The notes under the pieces: generated by a model
Seen by the model: only the letters and a program-made list of their open reading frames with translations
What the model was told of the DNA's origin: nothing
Databases searched by the model: none
Source: Lentisphaeria bacterium
GTDB taxonomy: Bacteria > Verrucomicrobiota > Lentisphaeria > Victivallales > UBA1829
DNA: 18,789 bases
Assembly: GCA_017623265.1 (NCBI GenBank)
Contig: JAGAPM010000184.1
Coordinates: 1 to 18,789 of the forward strand
Direction of reading: 5' to 3'
Position numbers and translations under genes: made by a program
In this document: in pieces, positions 1 through 6,748 of the stretch
How the letters are laid out: the number at the start of each line of letters is the position of its first letter
Position numbering within the stretch: the first letter of the stretch is position 1

Positions 1-66
1 CTGTGCTTCGCTTTTGTAATATTTATCGATCCCGCCGGAGCCGGTGATGATCTTTCCTTCGCCCAT
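1..66 (-). other. Foreign-looking segment at the window edge; possible start of a minus-strand reading frame
   Basis: The plus frame of the ketoacyl synthase has two adjacent stop codons at 45-50, and nothing before about 66 resembles the expected synthase sequence. On the minus strand an ATG at 66-64 opens a frame that runs without a stop to the window edge and begins MGEGKIITGSGGIDKYYKSE. No Shine-Dalgarno sequence precedes that ATG. I do not recognise the peptide. The segment could be the start of an unrelated gene after a rearrangement, or an assembly artefact at a contig end. Confidence 0.3.
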
Positions 67-1100
67 TGGTCAAGGACCGGGTGGAAAGTGCAGTGCTGAA
101 ACGGCTCTTCGGAAACGATCTGCATTTTCATTCCACCAAAGCCATGACCGGGCATACACTGGGTGCCGCCGGGACCATTGAACTCGCCCTGACCACCCTG
201 ATGCTCAAACTGCAGAAAACCGCCCCCAGTCTCCGCTGCAGCACACCCTCCGATGAGATCGCCATGCTGCCCGATGCAGAACCGGTCGCCATTCCCGGCA
301 ACGCTGCGCTCTCCACTTCTCTGGCGTTCGGCGGCTCCAATACAGCTTTGATCATCAAAAAAATGGAACCGGCAGAACCGCTTGAACAGAAAGATGTTCC
401 GGAAGATAAGATCACGATCTCCGCCTTTGCATCCCTTCAGGCAGGCGACCCCACCCCGCAGAAAATGCTGGAGATCTGCCGGAAATACGGTCTGCGCCGT
501 CTGGACCGGATCACGCAGCTTTCTCTGGCAGCGGCAGATGCCGTGGCAGATGCTGTTTGCGGCGGAAAAAATGTGGCATTGATCACCGTCACATCCTACG
601 GTCCGGCTGTTACCACCTGCAAGGTGCTGGATGACATTCTGGACTTCCCCGAAGAAGAGATCCTGCCTACCGGTTTTTCCCATTCCGTTCTGAATGCGGC
701 GGCCTCGTATATCGGGACCTGTCTGAAAATCCACGGTCCCACCTTTGCGATTGCCGGTTTTGAAGATCCGTTCCGGGAAGCGGTGGAACTTGGACGGGAT
801 CTGCTTGCAGGCAATCGCTGCAGCAAGGTATTGATCGTGGCTGCCGATGAAGAGGGGATCATCTCCCGGGCGGCAGAAAAATTACGCACAAGTTCTGCGC
901 CGGTCTTCACAGAAGGCGCCTTTGCGCTTGTCCTCGGCACGGAAGAAAACGGCGCAAAACTGACACTGGATGATACGATCGCCGGCGAACGGCTGCTCTC
1001 CTGCGGCGTTCCGGCAGACTTTGCCGATCAGCTCAAACAGGGTGTCGGTCAGATCACGCTGCGCAAACTGGAAAAACCGCTCTGGAAAGCCTTATTCTGA
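66..1100 (+). CDS. Beta-ketoacyl-ACP synthase (FabF-like) fragment fused to a degenerate second synthase half; 5'-truncated
   Basis: Residues 1-100 of the visible frame match the C-terminal part of FabF-type condensing enzymes of fatty-acid or polyene synthesis. The K-x-M-T-G-H motif (K25, H30) is followed by the glycine-rich FGGSN loop (88-92). The family's N-terminal half, with the nucleophilic Cys and the first catalytic His, should lie upstream but is absent, because in-frame stops occur at 45-50. The nominal TTG at 66 is therefore not a natural start. Residues about 115-293 resemble the N-terminal half of another ketoacyl synthase (PF13723-like): SHSVLNAAASYIG, GPTFAIAG and EGAFALVL fit conserved blocks. 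The position of the nucleophilic Cys reads AIAGFEDPF, without Cys, so this half is probably non-catalytic, like a chain-length factor. The last nine bases overlap the convergent glycosidase gene. Family assignment is firm; the pathway (for example aryl polyene or lipid) is unknown. Confidence 0.8.
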   Translation: MVKDRVESAVLKRLFGNDLHFHSTKAMTGHTLGAAGTIELALTTLMLKLQKTAPSLRCSTPSDEIAMLPDAEPVAIPGNAALSTSLAFGGSNTALIIKKMEPAEPLEQKDVPEDKITISAFASLQAGDPTPQKMLEICRKYGLRRLDRITQLSLAAADAVADAVCGGKNVALITVTSYGPAVTTCKVLDDILDFPEEEILPTGFSHSVLNAAASYIGTCLKIHGPTFAIAGFEDPFREAVELGRDLLAGNRCSKVLIVAADEEGIISRAAEKLRTSSAPVFTEGAFALVLGTEENGAKLTLDDTIAGERLLSCGVPADFADQLKQGVGQITLRKLEKPLWKALF

Positions 1101-3944
1101 AACAAGATACGGCTCTTCAAAAATCCCGTATTCCGCCAACGCAAAGCCTTTTTCATCTTTTCCGAACGCTCCTTCCGGTTTCCAACAGGAAACAACCACA
1201 CTGGCGTGATTGTTCCGGAACGAATACGCCCGGAACGGACCGAAAAAGTTCTGCGGCGTGTTTGCAGCAATGATTTTGACTGTATTGCGACCCGGCTTCA
1301 GATCCAACTGAAAATCCCACGGCGGCGCAAAACGGACCTGACGCTTTTCCGTCTCCCCGTTCACTTCAACGGCAAGAACCGCATCCGCATCGGGAATCCG
1401 CAGGCAGACTTTTCCCGTTTCCGGCGACCAGTCAAGTTCCGTGCTGTATTCCATGGTCCCCCAGTAGAACGGGTAGCCGTTCCGGGTCATGGCACCGAAG
1501 TCTGCGCCGGATCCTTCCGGAACGATCCGGGCATGATTTTCCACCATCTCCACCTCAAAATCCCCTTCCAGATACATGGGTTCCAGACGGGGCGCCGCCG
1601 CACGGAATGTCAGTTCGTTCTGTCCGGTCTTCAGGAGAGACTGCACATCAACGCCTTTCAAATCCGGCGTGGCGCGGTGGGGTGTTCCATTGGCAAAGTC
1701 CAGCGGCACGCCGTTGAGTTTCCAATCTGTTCCGGTCTGTGGTTCCACATAAATCCAGGTCCGTTCCGGCACAAAATCCAGCTCGATCGGAACGGAAAGT
1801 GGAAGACCGGTCCGCAGATTCTGATAGGCGGCGTGGTCGATATGGAAATGAACGCCACGGGGCGAAACTGCATGATCAAAAACAAGGGTATTCACATCCT
1901 TGACCGTTCGTTTCCAACTTATTGGCAGAGAAAGTTTTTTAAGTTTTTTCGACAGCGGTGATCCGGTTTCCGCGTCCACCGTTCCGGCTGGCAGCAGGTG
2001 GCATGCCTCACAGGGCTGCAGGGTGAAAGTCTCCGGCAAGTCAAACTTGATCCCACGGTCCGGATCGAAATATTCGTAATCCGTCAACGGGACCGACACC
2101 GTTGCCGGTTCCGCCCCGAAATTCACGAGATAATATTCTTTTCTGCCGTTGATGTTACGGGTATGGAGCAGCACTTCCTCCGTCCTGTTACCAAGTTCCA
2201 GCGCCGGAGTCAGAGCGAGTTCGTCGATCTCCTGTACCTGCACTGCACCTTCGATCCCGAAAGCGGACCGGAACAGGATCACACGACCGCCGCTGCGACT
2301 GAACTGCCGGAGTTGTTCCCGCACAACCGGATGCAAATCAAGGAGATCCGGCACAATAACCGTCTGATAGGCGGCGTGTCCCAGTTTGTACTGTTTTCCC
2401 TCCACCGAGCCGAACCGAGCCATGTGATCTTCCGAGCCGAACTCAAATTCCACGTGCTGACGGACCAGATGCAGAGAAAGTTCTGAAAGCTGATCATTGT
2501 ATCCCTGCAGCGTTCTGCCGCCCCGGTCAAACTGCGGGTACAGCGGTTCGTACTCCTCACTGCGGGTGGCGCCGTTGTTCAGCAGCCAACAGGAACGGAC
2601 CGGATAAATAACCAGCGTATCGGCGGCACTGCGACCACGGGAAAGCAGCTGGACCGAACGATTTATTCCAGCGGTAAGTTCTTTATTCAGAAAGTAATAA
2701 GGCGACTGAAAAAAGAAACTCTGGGGATGGTCCCGCTTGGTGCGTCCGGCAGTGGAATAAAAGAAGGCATGGGGAATAATCAGGTTGATCCCCAGCCCCA
2801 ATTCCATACGGATCTGTGCGAGCCAGCTGCGGACGGGGCAGCCCCAACCGAGGGAGGCATTGACTTCCGATGAACACAAACCATCCTTCAACTGATTCGC
2901 CACAGAAGAGGCTTTTTTGCACAATTGGATAATGGAAAATCCGGTTTGATCGTTGGTATTTTCCACCCAAAGCGGATTGGTCGGCATCGCCAGATAACGG
3001 TCGGTCCGGTTCTGACTGAGGAAGTCATCGATCCCGGGGATCGTTTCAAATTCATAAAACGCCATAGGATCGGTGTAGTTGTTCATTTCCAGGAAGATGG
3101 GACCTTCATCGCCGGAAAGATGTCCGGTAAACTGCATGCCGTGTTTCAACGCCCAATCCTGCATGGGTTTCACAAAATTATGCGCAAACATTTCCGCCAA
3201 CAGGCTGCGGTAATCGATCCGGACCGTATCGGCACCGGGCAGATCCTCCACCAGCAGGGGCAGTTTTCCTTTCAGATCGTAACCGTATTTTTTCTGAAAG
3301 CGTTCAAAGAGCAGATCGGAGTACGGCAGGATCGGACCATTGCCCAGCGTGTGGTTCAGGTCGTCCGTAAAAAGAGTGGTAATGACGGGACCCAGATATT
3401 CCCCCAGCGCCGCCTCGTATTTTTTATGGGTCATCGCCATAAATTCTTCGCAAACTTCCCGGCTGAGACAGTCCGACAGCCAGGGGATCAGTTCCCGCTG
3501 AAAGGTCAGGACGGGCGTTTCCGGAGGAAGTGCGGCTGGATCATCCACCGGGGTATAATCCGGCTCGGTAAAGATGGCGATCCGCTGGTCGAGAGCAACA
3601 GCATCGGCAGCGGTCAACCGTTTGTAACGCAGACATTTGCACTGATAAAATCCACCTTTGTCCGGCAGTCTACCACCCACAGTCGCGCTGGGAAATCCTT
3701 CCTCATCATAGAGCCACAGTTCCAGCCCGAGCCGCTTTGCTTCAACGCAGGCATGGCGCACCAGTTCCAGCCAGCGGTCAGACATATATTCGGTCCGGTT
3801 TCCCACACGGGCGTGGAAGGTCATTCCCCGGCAACCGCCCTGTGCCGCCAGTTCCAACTGGCGTGTGATCTCCGCCTCCTGCTGGTCACCATTCCAGAAC
3901 CAGAAAGGGATCGAACTGTATTTCTGTTCCTCAAATTTCAGCAC
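1092..3944 (-). CDS. Large cytoplasmic glycoside hydrolase, GH106 (alpha-L-rhamnosidase)-like
   Basis: The 950-residue product begins with the FWFWNGD block, an early GMTFHARVG strand and LWLYDEEGFPSATVGG, a series typical of the GH106-like glycosidase superfamily. It continues with LFTDDLNHT and YGYDLKGKLP, then FTGHLSGDEGP, CSSEVNASLGWG (conserved Glu, candidate catalytic acid/base) and GINLIIPHAFFYS. A jelly-roll, galactose-binding-like C-terminus includes VEVNGE and PGRNTVKI. There is no signal peptide, so it likely acts in the cytoplasm on imported oligosaccharides, possibly removing rhamnose or another deoxy sugar. I chose the GTG at 3944 because GGGAGG lies five bases upstream; an in-frame TTG at 3971 overlaps the previous stop and lacks such a site. 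The start lies 23 bases after the DUF1805 gene, so it is probably last in the pdxK-gltS operon. The substrate is not certain. Confidence 0.8.
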   Translation of the reverse strand: MLKFEEQKYSSIPFWFWNGDQQEAEITRQLELAAQGGCRGMTFHARVGNRTEYMSDRWLELVRHACVEAKRLGLELWLYDEEGFPSATVGGRLPDKGGFYQCKCLRYKRLTAADAVALDQRIAIFTEPDYTPVDDPAALPPETPVLTFQRELIPWLSDCLSREVCEEFMAMTHKKYEAALGEYLGPVITTLFTDDLNHTLGNGPILPYSDLLFERFQKKYGYDLKGKLPLLVEDLPGADTVRIDYRSLLAEMFAHNFVKPMQDWALKHGMQFTGHLSGDEGPIFLEMNNYTDPMAFYEFETIPGIDDFLSQNRTDRYLAMPTNPLWVENTNDQTGFSIIQLCKKASSVANQLKDGLCSSEVNASLGWGCPVRSWLAQIRMELGLGINLIIPHAFFYSTAGRTKRDHPQSFFFQSPYYFLNKELTAGINRSVQLLSRGRSAADTLVIYPVRSCWLLNNGATRSEEYEPLYPQFDRGGRTLQGYNDQLSELSLHLVRQHVEFEFGSEDHMARFGSVEGKQYKLGHAAYQTVIVPDLLDLHPVVREQLRQFSRSGGRVILFRSAFGIEGAVQVQEIDELALTPALELGNRTEEVLLHTRNINGRKEYYLVNFGAEPATVSVPLTDYEYFDPDRGIKFDLPETFTLQPCEACHLLPAGTVDAETGSPLSKKLKKLSLPISWKRTVKDVNTLVFDHAVSPRGVHFHIDHAAYQNLRTGLPLSVPIELDFVPERTWIYVEPQTGTDWKLNGVPLDFANGTPHRATPDLKGVDVQSLLKTGQNELTFRAAAPRLEPMYLEGDFEVEMVENHARIVPEGSGADFGAMTRNGYPFYWGTMEYSTELDWSPETGKVCLRIPDADAVLAVEVNGETEKRQVRFAPPWDFQLDLKPGRNTVKIIAANTPQNFFGPFRAYSFRNNHASVVVSCWKPEGAFGKDEKGFALAEYGIFEEPYLVSE

Positions 3945-3949
3945 ATCGA

Positions 3950-3955
3950 CCTCCC
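3950..3955 (-). promoter_or_regulatory. Ribosome binding site deciding the glycosidase start
   Basis: GGGAGG on the minus strand sits five bases before the GTG at 3944-3942. It lies inside the longer TTG-initiated frame, so the shorter GTG-initiated protein is preferred. Confidence 0.7.
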
Positions 3956-3967
3956 GGAGCAAGTTGC

Positions 3968-4252
3968 TCAATCAAGTAGAAGCAGAGCTTCGCGTCCAGT
4001 CATACCGACCGTAACACCGCGGGCGGCTGCGGCACTGGAAAACGCCTTGACATCCTTCGCCAGCATATCGTCAAAAGACGAAACACCGGTAACAAGAGCA
4101 AAAGCGGCGCCAAGTTTTTCTGCGGTATCCATATTGAGATACCCGCAGCCGAGGAAGCCGTTCTTCCCCACGATCACCAGCAGCGATGCCCCCTGCAAAG
4201 GGACACGGACTGCATCAAAAGTATGTCCATCCAAAGTCAGTTTCTGTTCCAT
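3968..4252 (-). CDS. DUF1805 family protein (PF08827-like)
   Basis: This 94-residue soluble protein carries the hallmarks of DUF1805: LLVIVGKNGFLGCGYLN (about residues 24-40), AEKLGAAFALVTGVSSFDDML, and the C-terminal GMTGREALLLL. No biochemical role is established for the family to my knowledge. Length is normal (about 90-100 residues). It starts six bases after the symporter stop codon; the AAGGA in the last symporter codons serves as ribosome binding site, indicating translational coupling. Its downstream neighbour is the glycosidase. The position between a carboxylate transporter and a glycosidase may reflect a regulatory or accessory role, but this is only inference from order. Confidence 0.85.
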   Translation of the reverse strand: MEQKLTLDGHTFDAVRVPLQGASLLVIVGKNGFLGCGYLNMDTAEKLGAAFALVTGVSSFDDMLAKDVKAFSSAAAARGVTVGMTGREALLLLD

Positions 4253-4258
4253 AATGAC

Positions 4259-5620
4259 TTATCCTTTCCGATTGTTCCGGATGATGAAAAATGCCACGAT
4301 CGCCCAGATCAGCAGCATGATACAGCAGAAGATCCACACCTTGAACCAGCCGAGGGTAAAGACCAGCGTCAGCGCCAGTGCAGTCCAGAGCCCGCCACCC
4401 ATGACCGGTTCATGGAGGAGCTGTTTGTACCCGAACGAGGCGGCAGCGACCGTCTTGCTTTCCGGGTCAACGGTACGGAGCAGCATGAGCCCGGTGGCAG
4501 TCACGCCGGTCGCCTGACCGAAGTCCGCGATCGCCCGTTCAAACCAGGCTTCCCGGAAGAGTTTCGGTGCCAGGAAGAGGATCATAGCCACGCTGAAAAC
4601 AGTACCGGCAACAATAAGGATCAGCAGCGGCTGCCAGTTGGCGGCAACCACTTTCAGCTGGATCGTGGCAACGGCGGCAACCACCAGATAGTCCAGCGAA
4701 GCCCCGGAGATGCGTTGCATCTGATGATGGTCGATGAACCGGTCTGTCTTCGTCTTCATGGCGATCAACTGGAGCAGCACGCCGCCGATCATGCAGAGCG
4801 GAAACAGGGGAAAACCGGTGAAGATCCGGGTCGTTGCTTCGGGAAAACAGCGGACTTCCGCCCACTGCAGGCCTTTGAGCATGCCGAACCCGACCAGAAC
4901 GGAAACGCCCACCAGCGCCAGATGGAACGCCAGAGAGTCGATGGAGTCGCTGAACACGGTCTGGAACCCGGCGGCAGGGCGGTTTTCTTTGTCATGATAG
5001 ACCCCGATCCGCTCCATTTTGTCCCGTTCTTCAAAAGTCCGGACTTCTTTCACATGTCCCTTGCGGAGCGCCCAGTTCACCAGCACCATGCCGATCACGA
5101 TCCCGATGATCATGCCGACCGTTGCGACCGTCAGCCCCAGTGCCACACCTTCCTCCCAGTTATATGCAATAAAACTTTCCGTCATACCGCCCACGGTGCC
5201 GTGTCCACCCTGAAACCCGATCTCCAGCAGGTTCCCGAACATGGCAGGCACATCAAAGAGATAACAGAGCAGGAACCCGGCAAGCCCGAGCCCAACCACA
5301 TACTGTCCCCACGCCATGATCTGCCCCAGACACAACTGCGGCAGCGCGATCTTCACGATCTTGCCCAGACTGGGTGTCACCACCCCGAGGAACAACGTGG
5401 CAAAGATCACATTGATCAGAAAACCCGGCACTTTTTTCATCACATCCACCCACTCAACGGGGATGTAGCTGCCGAAACAGGAGATCAGAACCAGCCCCAG
5501 CAGACCGCCGATCACGGAGCTGGGCAGGTAAAGCCGCTGGAAAAGCGGGATCGTGGAACGGAGCAGTTTGCCGCAGATCAGCAGCAGCGAGAGCGCACAG
5601 AAAACGATTACAGCAGTCAT
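4259..5620 (-). CDS. gltS: Sodium:glutamate symporter, GltS/ESS family
   Basis: This 453-residue, highly hydrophobic inner-membrane protein matches the ESS family (TC 2.A.27). LPSSVIGGLLGL lies in an early helix, GFQGGHGTVGGM corresponds to the re-entrant GGHGT loop, and FGQATGVTATGLMLLRTVDP is the equivalent loop of the second inverted half. Family members such as E. coli GltS (about 401 residues) import glutamate with Na+. The extra length here is in a hydrophilic middle loop (about residues 185-225) and in added C-terminal helices (LWTALALTLVFTLGWF, then IFCCIMLLIWAIVAFFII). The substrate may be glutamate or another anionic compound. The ATG at 5620 has AAGGA six bases upstream. A candidate promoter lies in the 99-base gap after pdxK, and DUF1805 follows directly. 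Confidence 0.85.
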   Translation of the reverse strand: MTAVIVFCALSLLLICGKLLRSTIPLFQRLYLPSSVIGGLLGLVLISCFGSYIPVEWVDVMKKVPGFLINVIFATLFLGVVTPSLGKIVKIALPQLCLGQIMAWGQYVVGLGLAGFLLCYLFDVPAMFGNLLEIGFQGGHGTVGGMTESFIAYNWEEGVALGLTVATVGMIIGIVIGMVLVNWALRKGHVKEVRTFEERDKMERIGVYHDKENRPAAGFQTVFSDSIDSLAFHLALVGVSVLVGFGMLKGLQWAEVRCFPEATTRIFTGFPLFPLCMIGGVLLQLIAMKTKTDRFIDHHQMQRISGASLDYLVVAAVATIQLKVVAANWQPLLILIVAGTVFSVAMILFLAPKLFREAWFERAIADFGQATGVTATGLMLLRTVDPESKTVAAASFGYKQLLHEPVMGGGLWTALALTLVFTLGWFKVWIFCCIMLLIWAIVAFFIIRNNRKG

Positions 5621-5673
5621 TTTATTTCCTTACGGTTTGGAGTTGATCCGGATATAGAATAGATGTTTGCTGT

Positions 5674-5701
5674 AATATACCATTTGTTGCCGCATTTGCA
5701 A
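5674..5701 (-). promoter_or_regulatory. Candidate sigma70-type promoter for gltS-DUF1805-glycosidase
   Basis: On the minus strand TTGCAA (5701-5696), a 16-base spacer and TATATT (5679-5674) lie about 54 bases before the gltS start codon, in the 99-base gap after pdxK. This would let the three downstream genes be transcribed without pdxK, while read-through from pdxK remains possible because no terminator is visible. Confidence 0.5.
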
Positions 5702-5719
5702 GCCCGGCAACTGGAAAAA

Positions 5720-6541
5720 TCAGGGCAGACGTTTTGTCAGTTCCGGCAGAGCCTGTTCAAAACAAACGCCATACCAGTGTCCATCAGGCGTGGCTTTGAT
5801 GGATTCGCAAACGATATCCGCCGCCAGCGCAGCGGCATCCAGCAGGTTCAAACCACGCAGCAGCGCACCGGCGAAGGTGGAGGCGTATACATCACCCGTT
5901 CCGTGGGAGGAGACTTTCAGGCGCGGATTGAAATCATAACGGATCTCTTTACCGTCATAGGTGGCAACACCCAGCTGATCCGGCTCAAAGGAAATCCCCG
6001 TCAGCACCACATTTTTGACGCCGATATCGTACAGAGCATGGAGCATTTCCTCCACAAATGCCCGATCGTACCCTTCCAGAACCGGTTCCCGTCCCAGCAG
6101 AAATGCCGCTTCCGTCAGATTGGGCAGCAGGTAGTCCGCACCCTCACAGAGACGGCGCATCTTTGCGGGAAAATCCGGTCCGAAACCGGGGTACATCTTT
6201 CCATTATCCGCCATGACGGGGTCCACGATCCGCACAGCCCCTTCCGCAGCACAGCTTTTCATGATGTTCAAAATGGGGTCGATCTGATCCGGGCAGACAT
6301 AGCCGGTGTAAAACGCATCAAACTTAATCCCGTTTTCCTCCCAGCTCTTTTGGATCTTCTCCATTTCCGGAGTCAAATCGCAGAAAGTATAATTTTTGAA
6401 ACCCGCTGTATGGGTGGAAAGCACCGCAGAGGGAAGGATCGCCGTTTCGATCCCGCAGGCGGAGATCACGGGGAGTGCCACGGTCAGGGAACACTGTCCC
6501 ACGCAGGAAATATCCTGGATCGTCAGAAGTCGTTTTGTCAT
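5720..6541 (-). CDS. Pyridoxal/pyridoxine/pyridoxamine kinase (PdxK/PdxY type)
   Basis: This 273-residue soluble enzyme has the ribokinase fold. Family marks include the N-terminal TIQDISCVGQCSL, THTAGF (43-48), DPVMADNGKMY (from 107), NLTEA (141-145) and the ATP-site motif HGTGD with catalytic base D217. Such kinases phosphorylate the B6 vitamers to make pyridoxal phosphate (salvage). Length is close to the family norm of 270-290. The upstream Shine-Dalgarno is weak (AAGAAAG). The gene is divergent from the FAD oxidoreductase and shares its 207-base control region. Nothing in the sequence links vitamin B6 salvage to the transporter and glycosidase downstream. The exact vitamer preference cannot be told, so no symbol is given. 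Confidence 0.88.
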   Translation of the reverse strand: MTKRLLTIQDISCVGQCSLTVALPVISACGIETAILPSAVLSTHTAGFKNYTFCDLTPEMEKIQKSWEENGIKFDAFYTGYVCPDQIDPILNIMKSCAAEGAVRIVDPVMADNGKMYPGFGPDFPAKMRRLCEGADYLLPNLTEAAFLLGREPVLEGYDRAFVEEMLHALYDIGVKNVVLTGISFEPDQLGVATYDGKEIRYDFNPRLKVSSHGTGDVYASTFAGALLRGLNLLDAAALAADIVCESIKATPDGHWYGVCFEQALPELTKRLP

Positions 6542-6621
6542 AAGCTGTTCTTTCTTGTATGGGATCTTCGATTTACTGTTTCATATAATGTACACCGCAA
6601 CCGTAATAAATGCAAACAAAA

Positions 6622-6642
6622 GAATTGTATGGATTACAATTC
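6622..6642. promoter_or_regulatory. Perfect palindrome, candidate operator
   Basis: GAATTGTA, five bases TGGAT, then TACAATTC form a perfect 8-bp inverted repeat in the centre of the divergent spacer. Arm length, spacing and place suit a dimeric helix-turn-helix regulator. No T-run follows, so it is not a terminator. The regulator is not in the window. Confidence 0.55.
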
Positions 6643-6648
6643 CGGATG

Positions 6649-6685
6649 CCGTATTTTTTTAAGACACTTTCCGTAATTTTTTAAG
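6649..6685. repeat. Tandem 15-base direct repeats, 22 bases apart
   Basis: CCGTATTTTTTTAAG (6649-6663) and CCGTAATTTTTTAAG (6671-6685) differ at one base, and their starts are 22 bases apart, about two helix turns. A third partial copy, GTATTTTTT, lies at 6692-6700. They sit 64 bases or more before the FAD oxidoreductase start. They could be tandem activator sites or phased T-tracts that bend DNA. Confidence 0.5.
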
Positions 6686-6748
6686 GTAAGAGTATTTTTT
6701 CCGGGATATTTTATAGACAGCAACCCAACCACTACAGGAGGAAAGACT

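Larger units (their letters stand above)
6542..6748. promoter_or_regulatory. Divergent control region between the B6 kinase and the FAD oxidoreductase
   Basis: This AT-rich, 207-base spacer separates two divergently transcribed genes. It holds a perfect palindrome (6622-6642) and two near-identical 15-base direct repeats (6649-6685). I see no convincing -35/-10 pair for the rightward gene, and only a weak TATA-like stretch (TTATAT near 6583-6588) for the leftward one, which is compatible with activator-dependent promoters. Confidence 0.6.

Noticed and set aside
3945..3971. TTG start for the glycosidase
   Set aside because: It overlaps the DUF1805 stop codon, has no ribosome binding site and would place the good GGGAGG inside the coding region.
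2925..5662. Long plus-strand reading frames opposite the glycosidase and symporter genes
   Set aside because: They lie antisense to genes with clear family motifs, and their products are rich in His, Gln and Arg with no recognisable domain or ribosome binding site.
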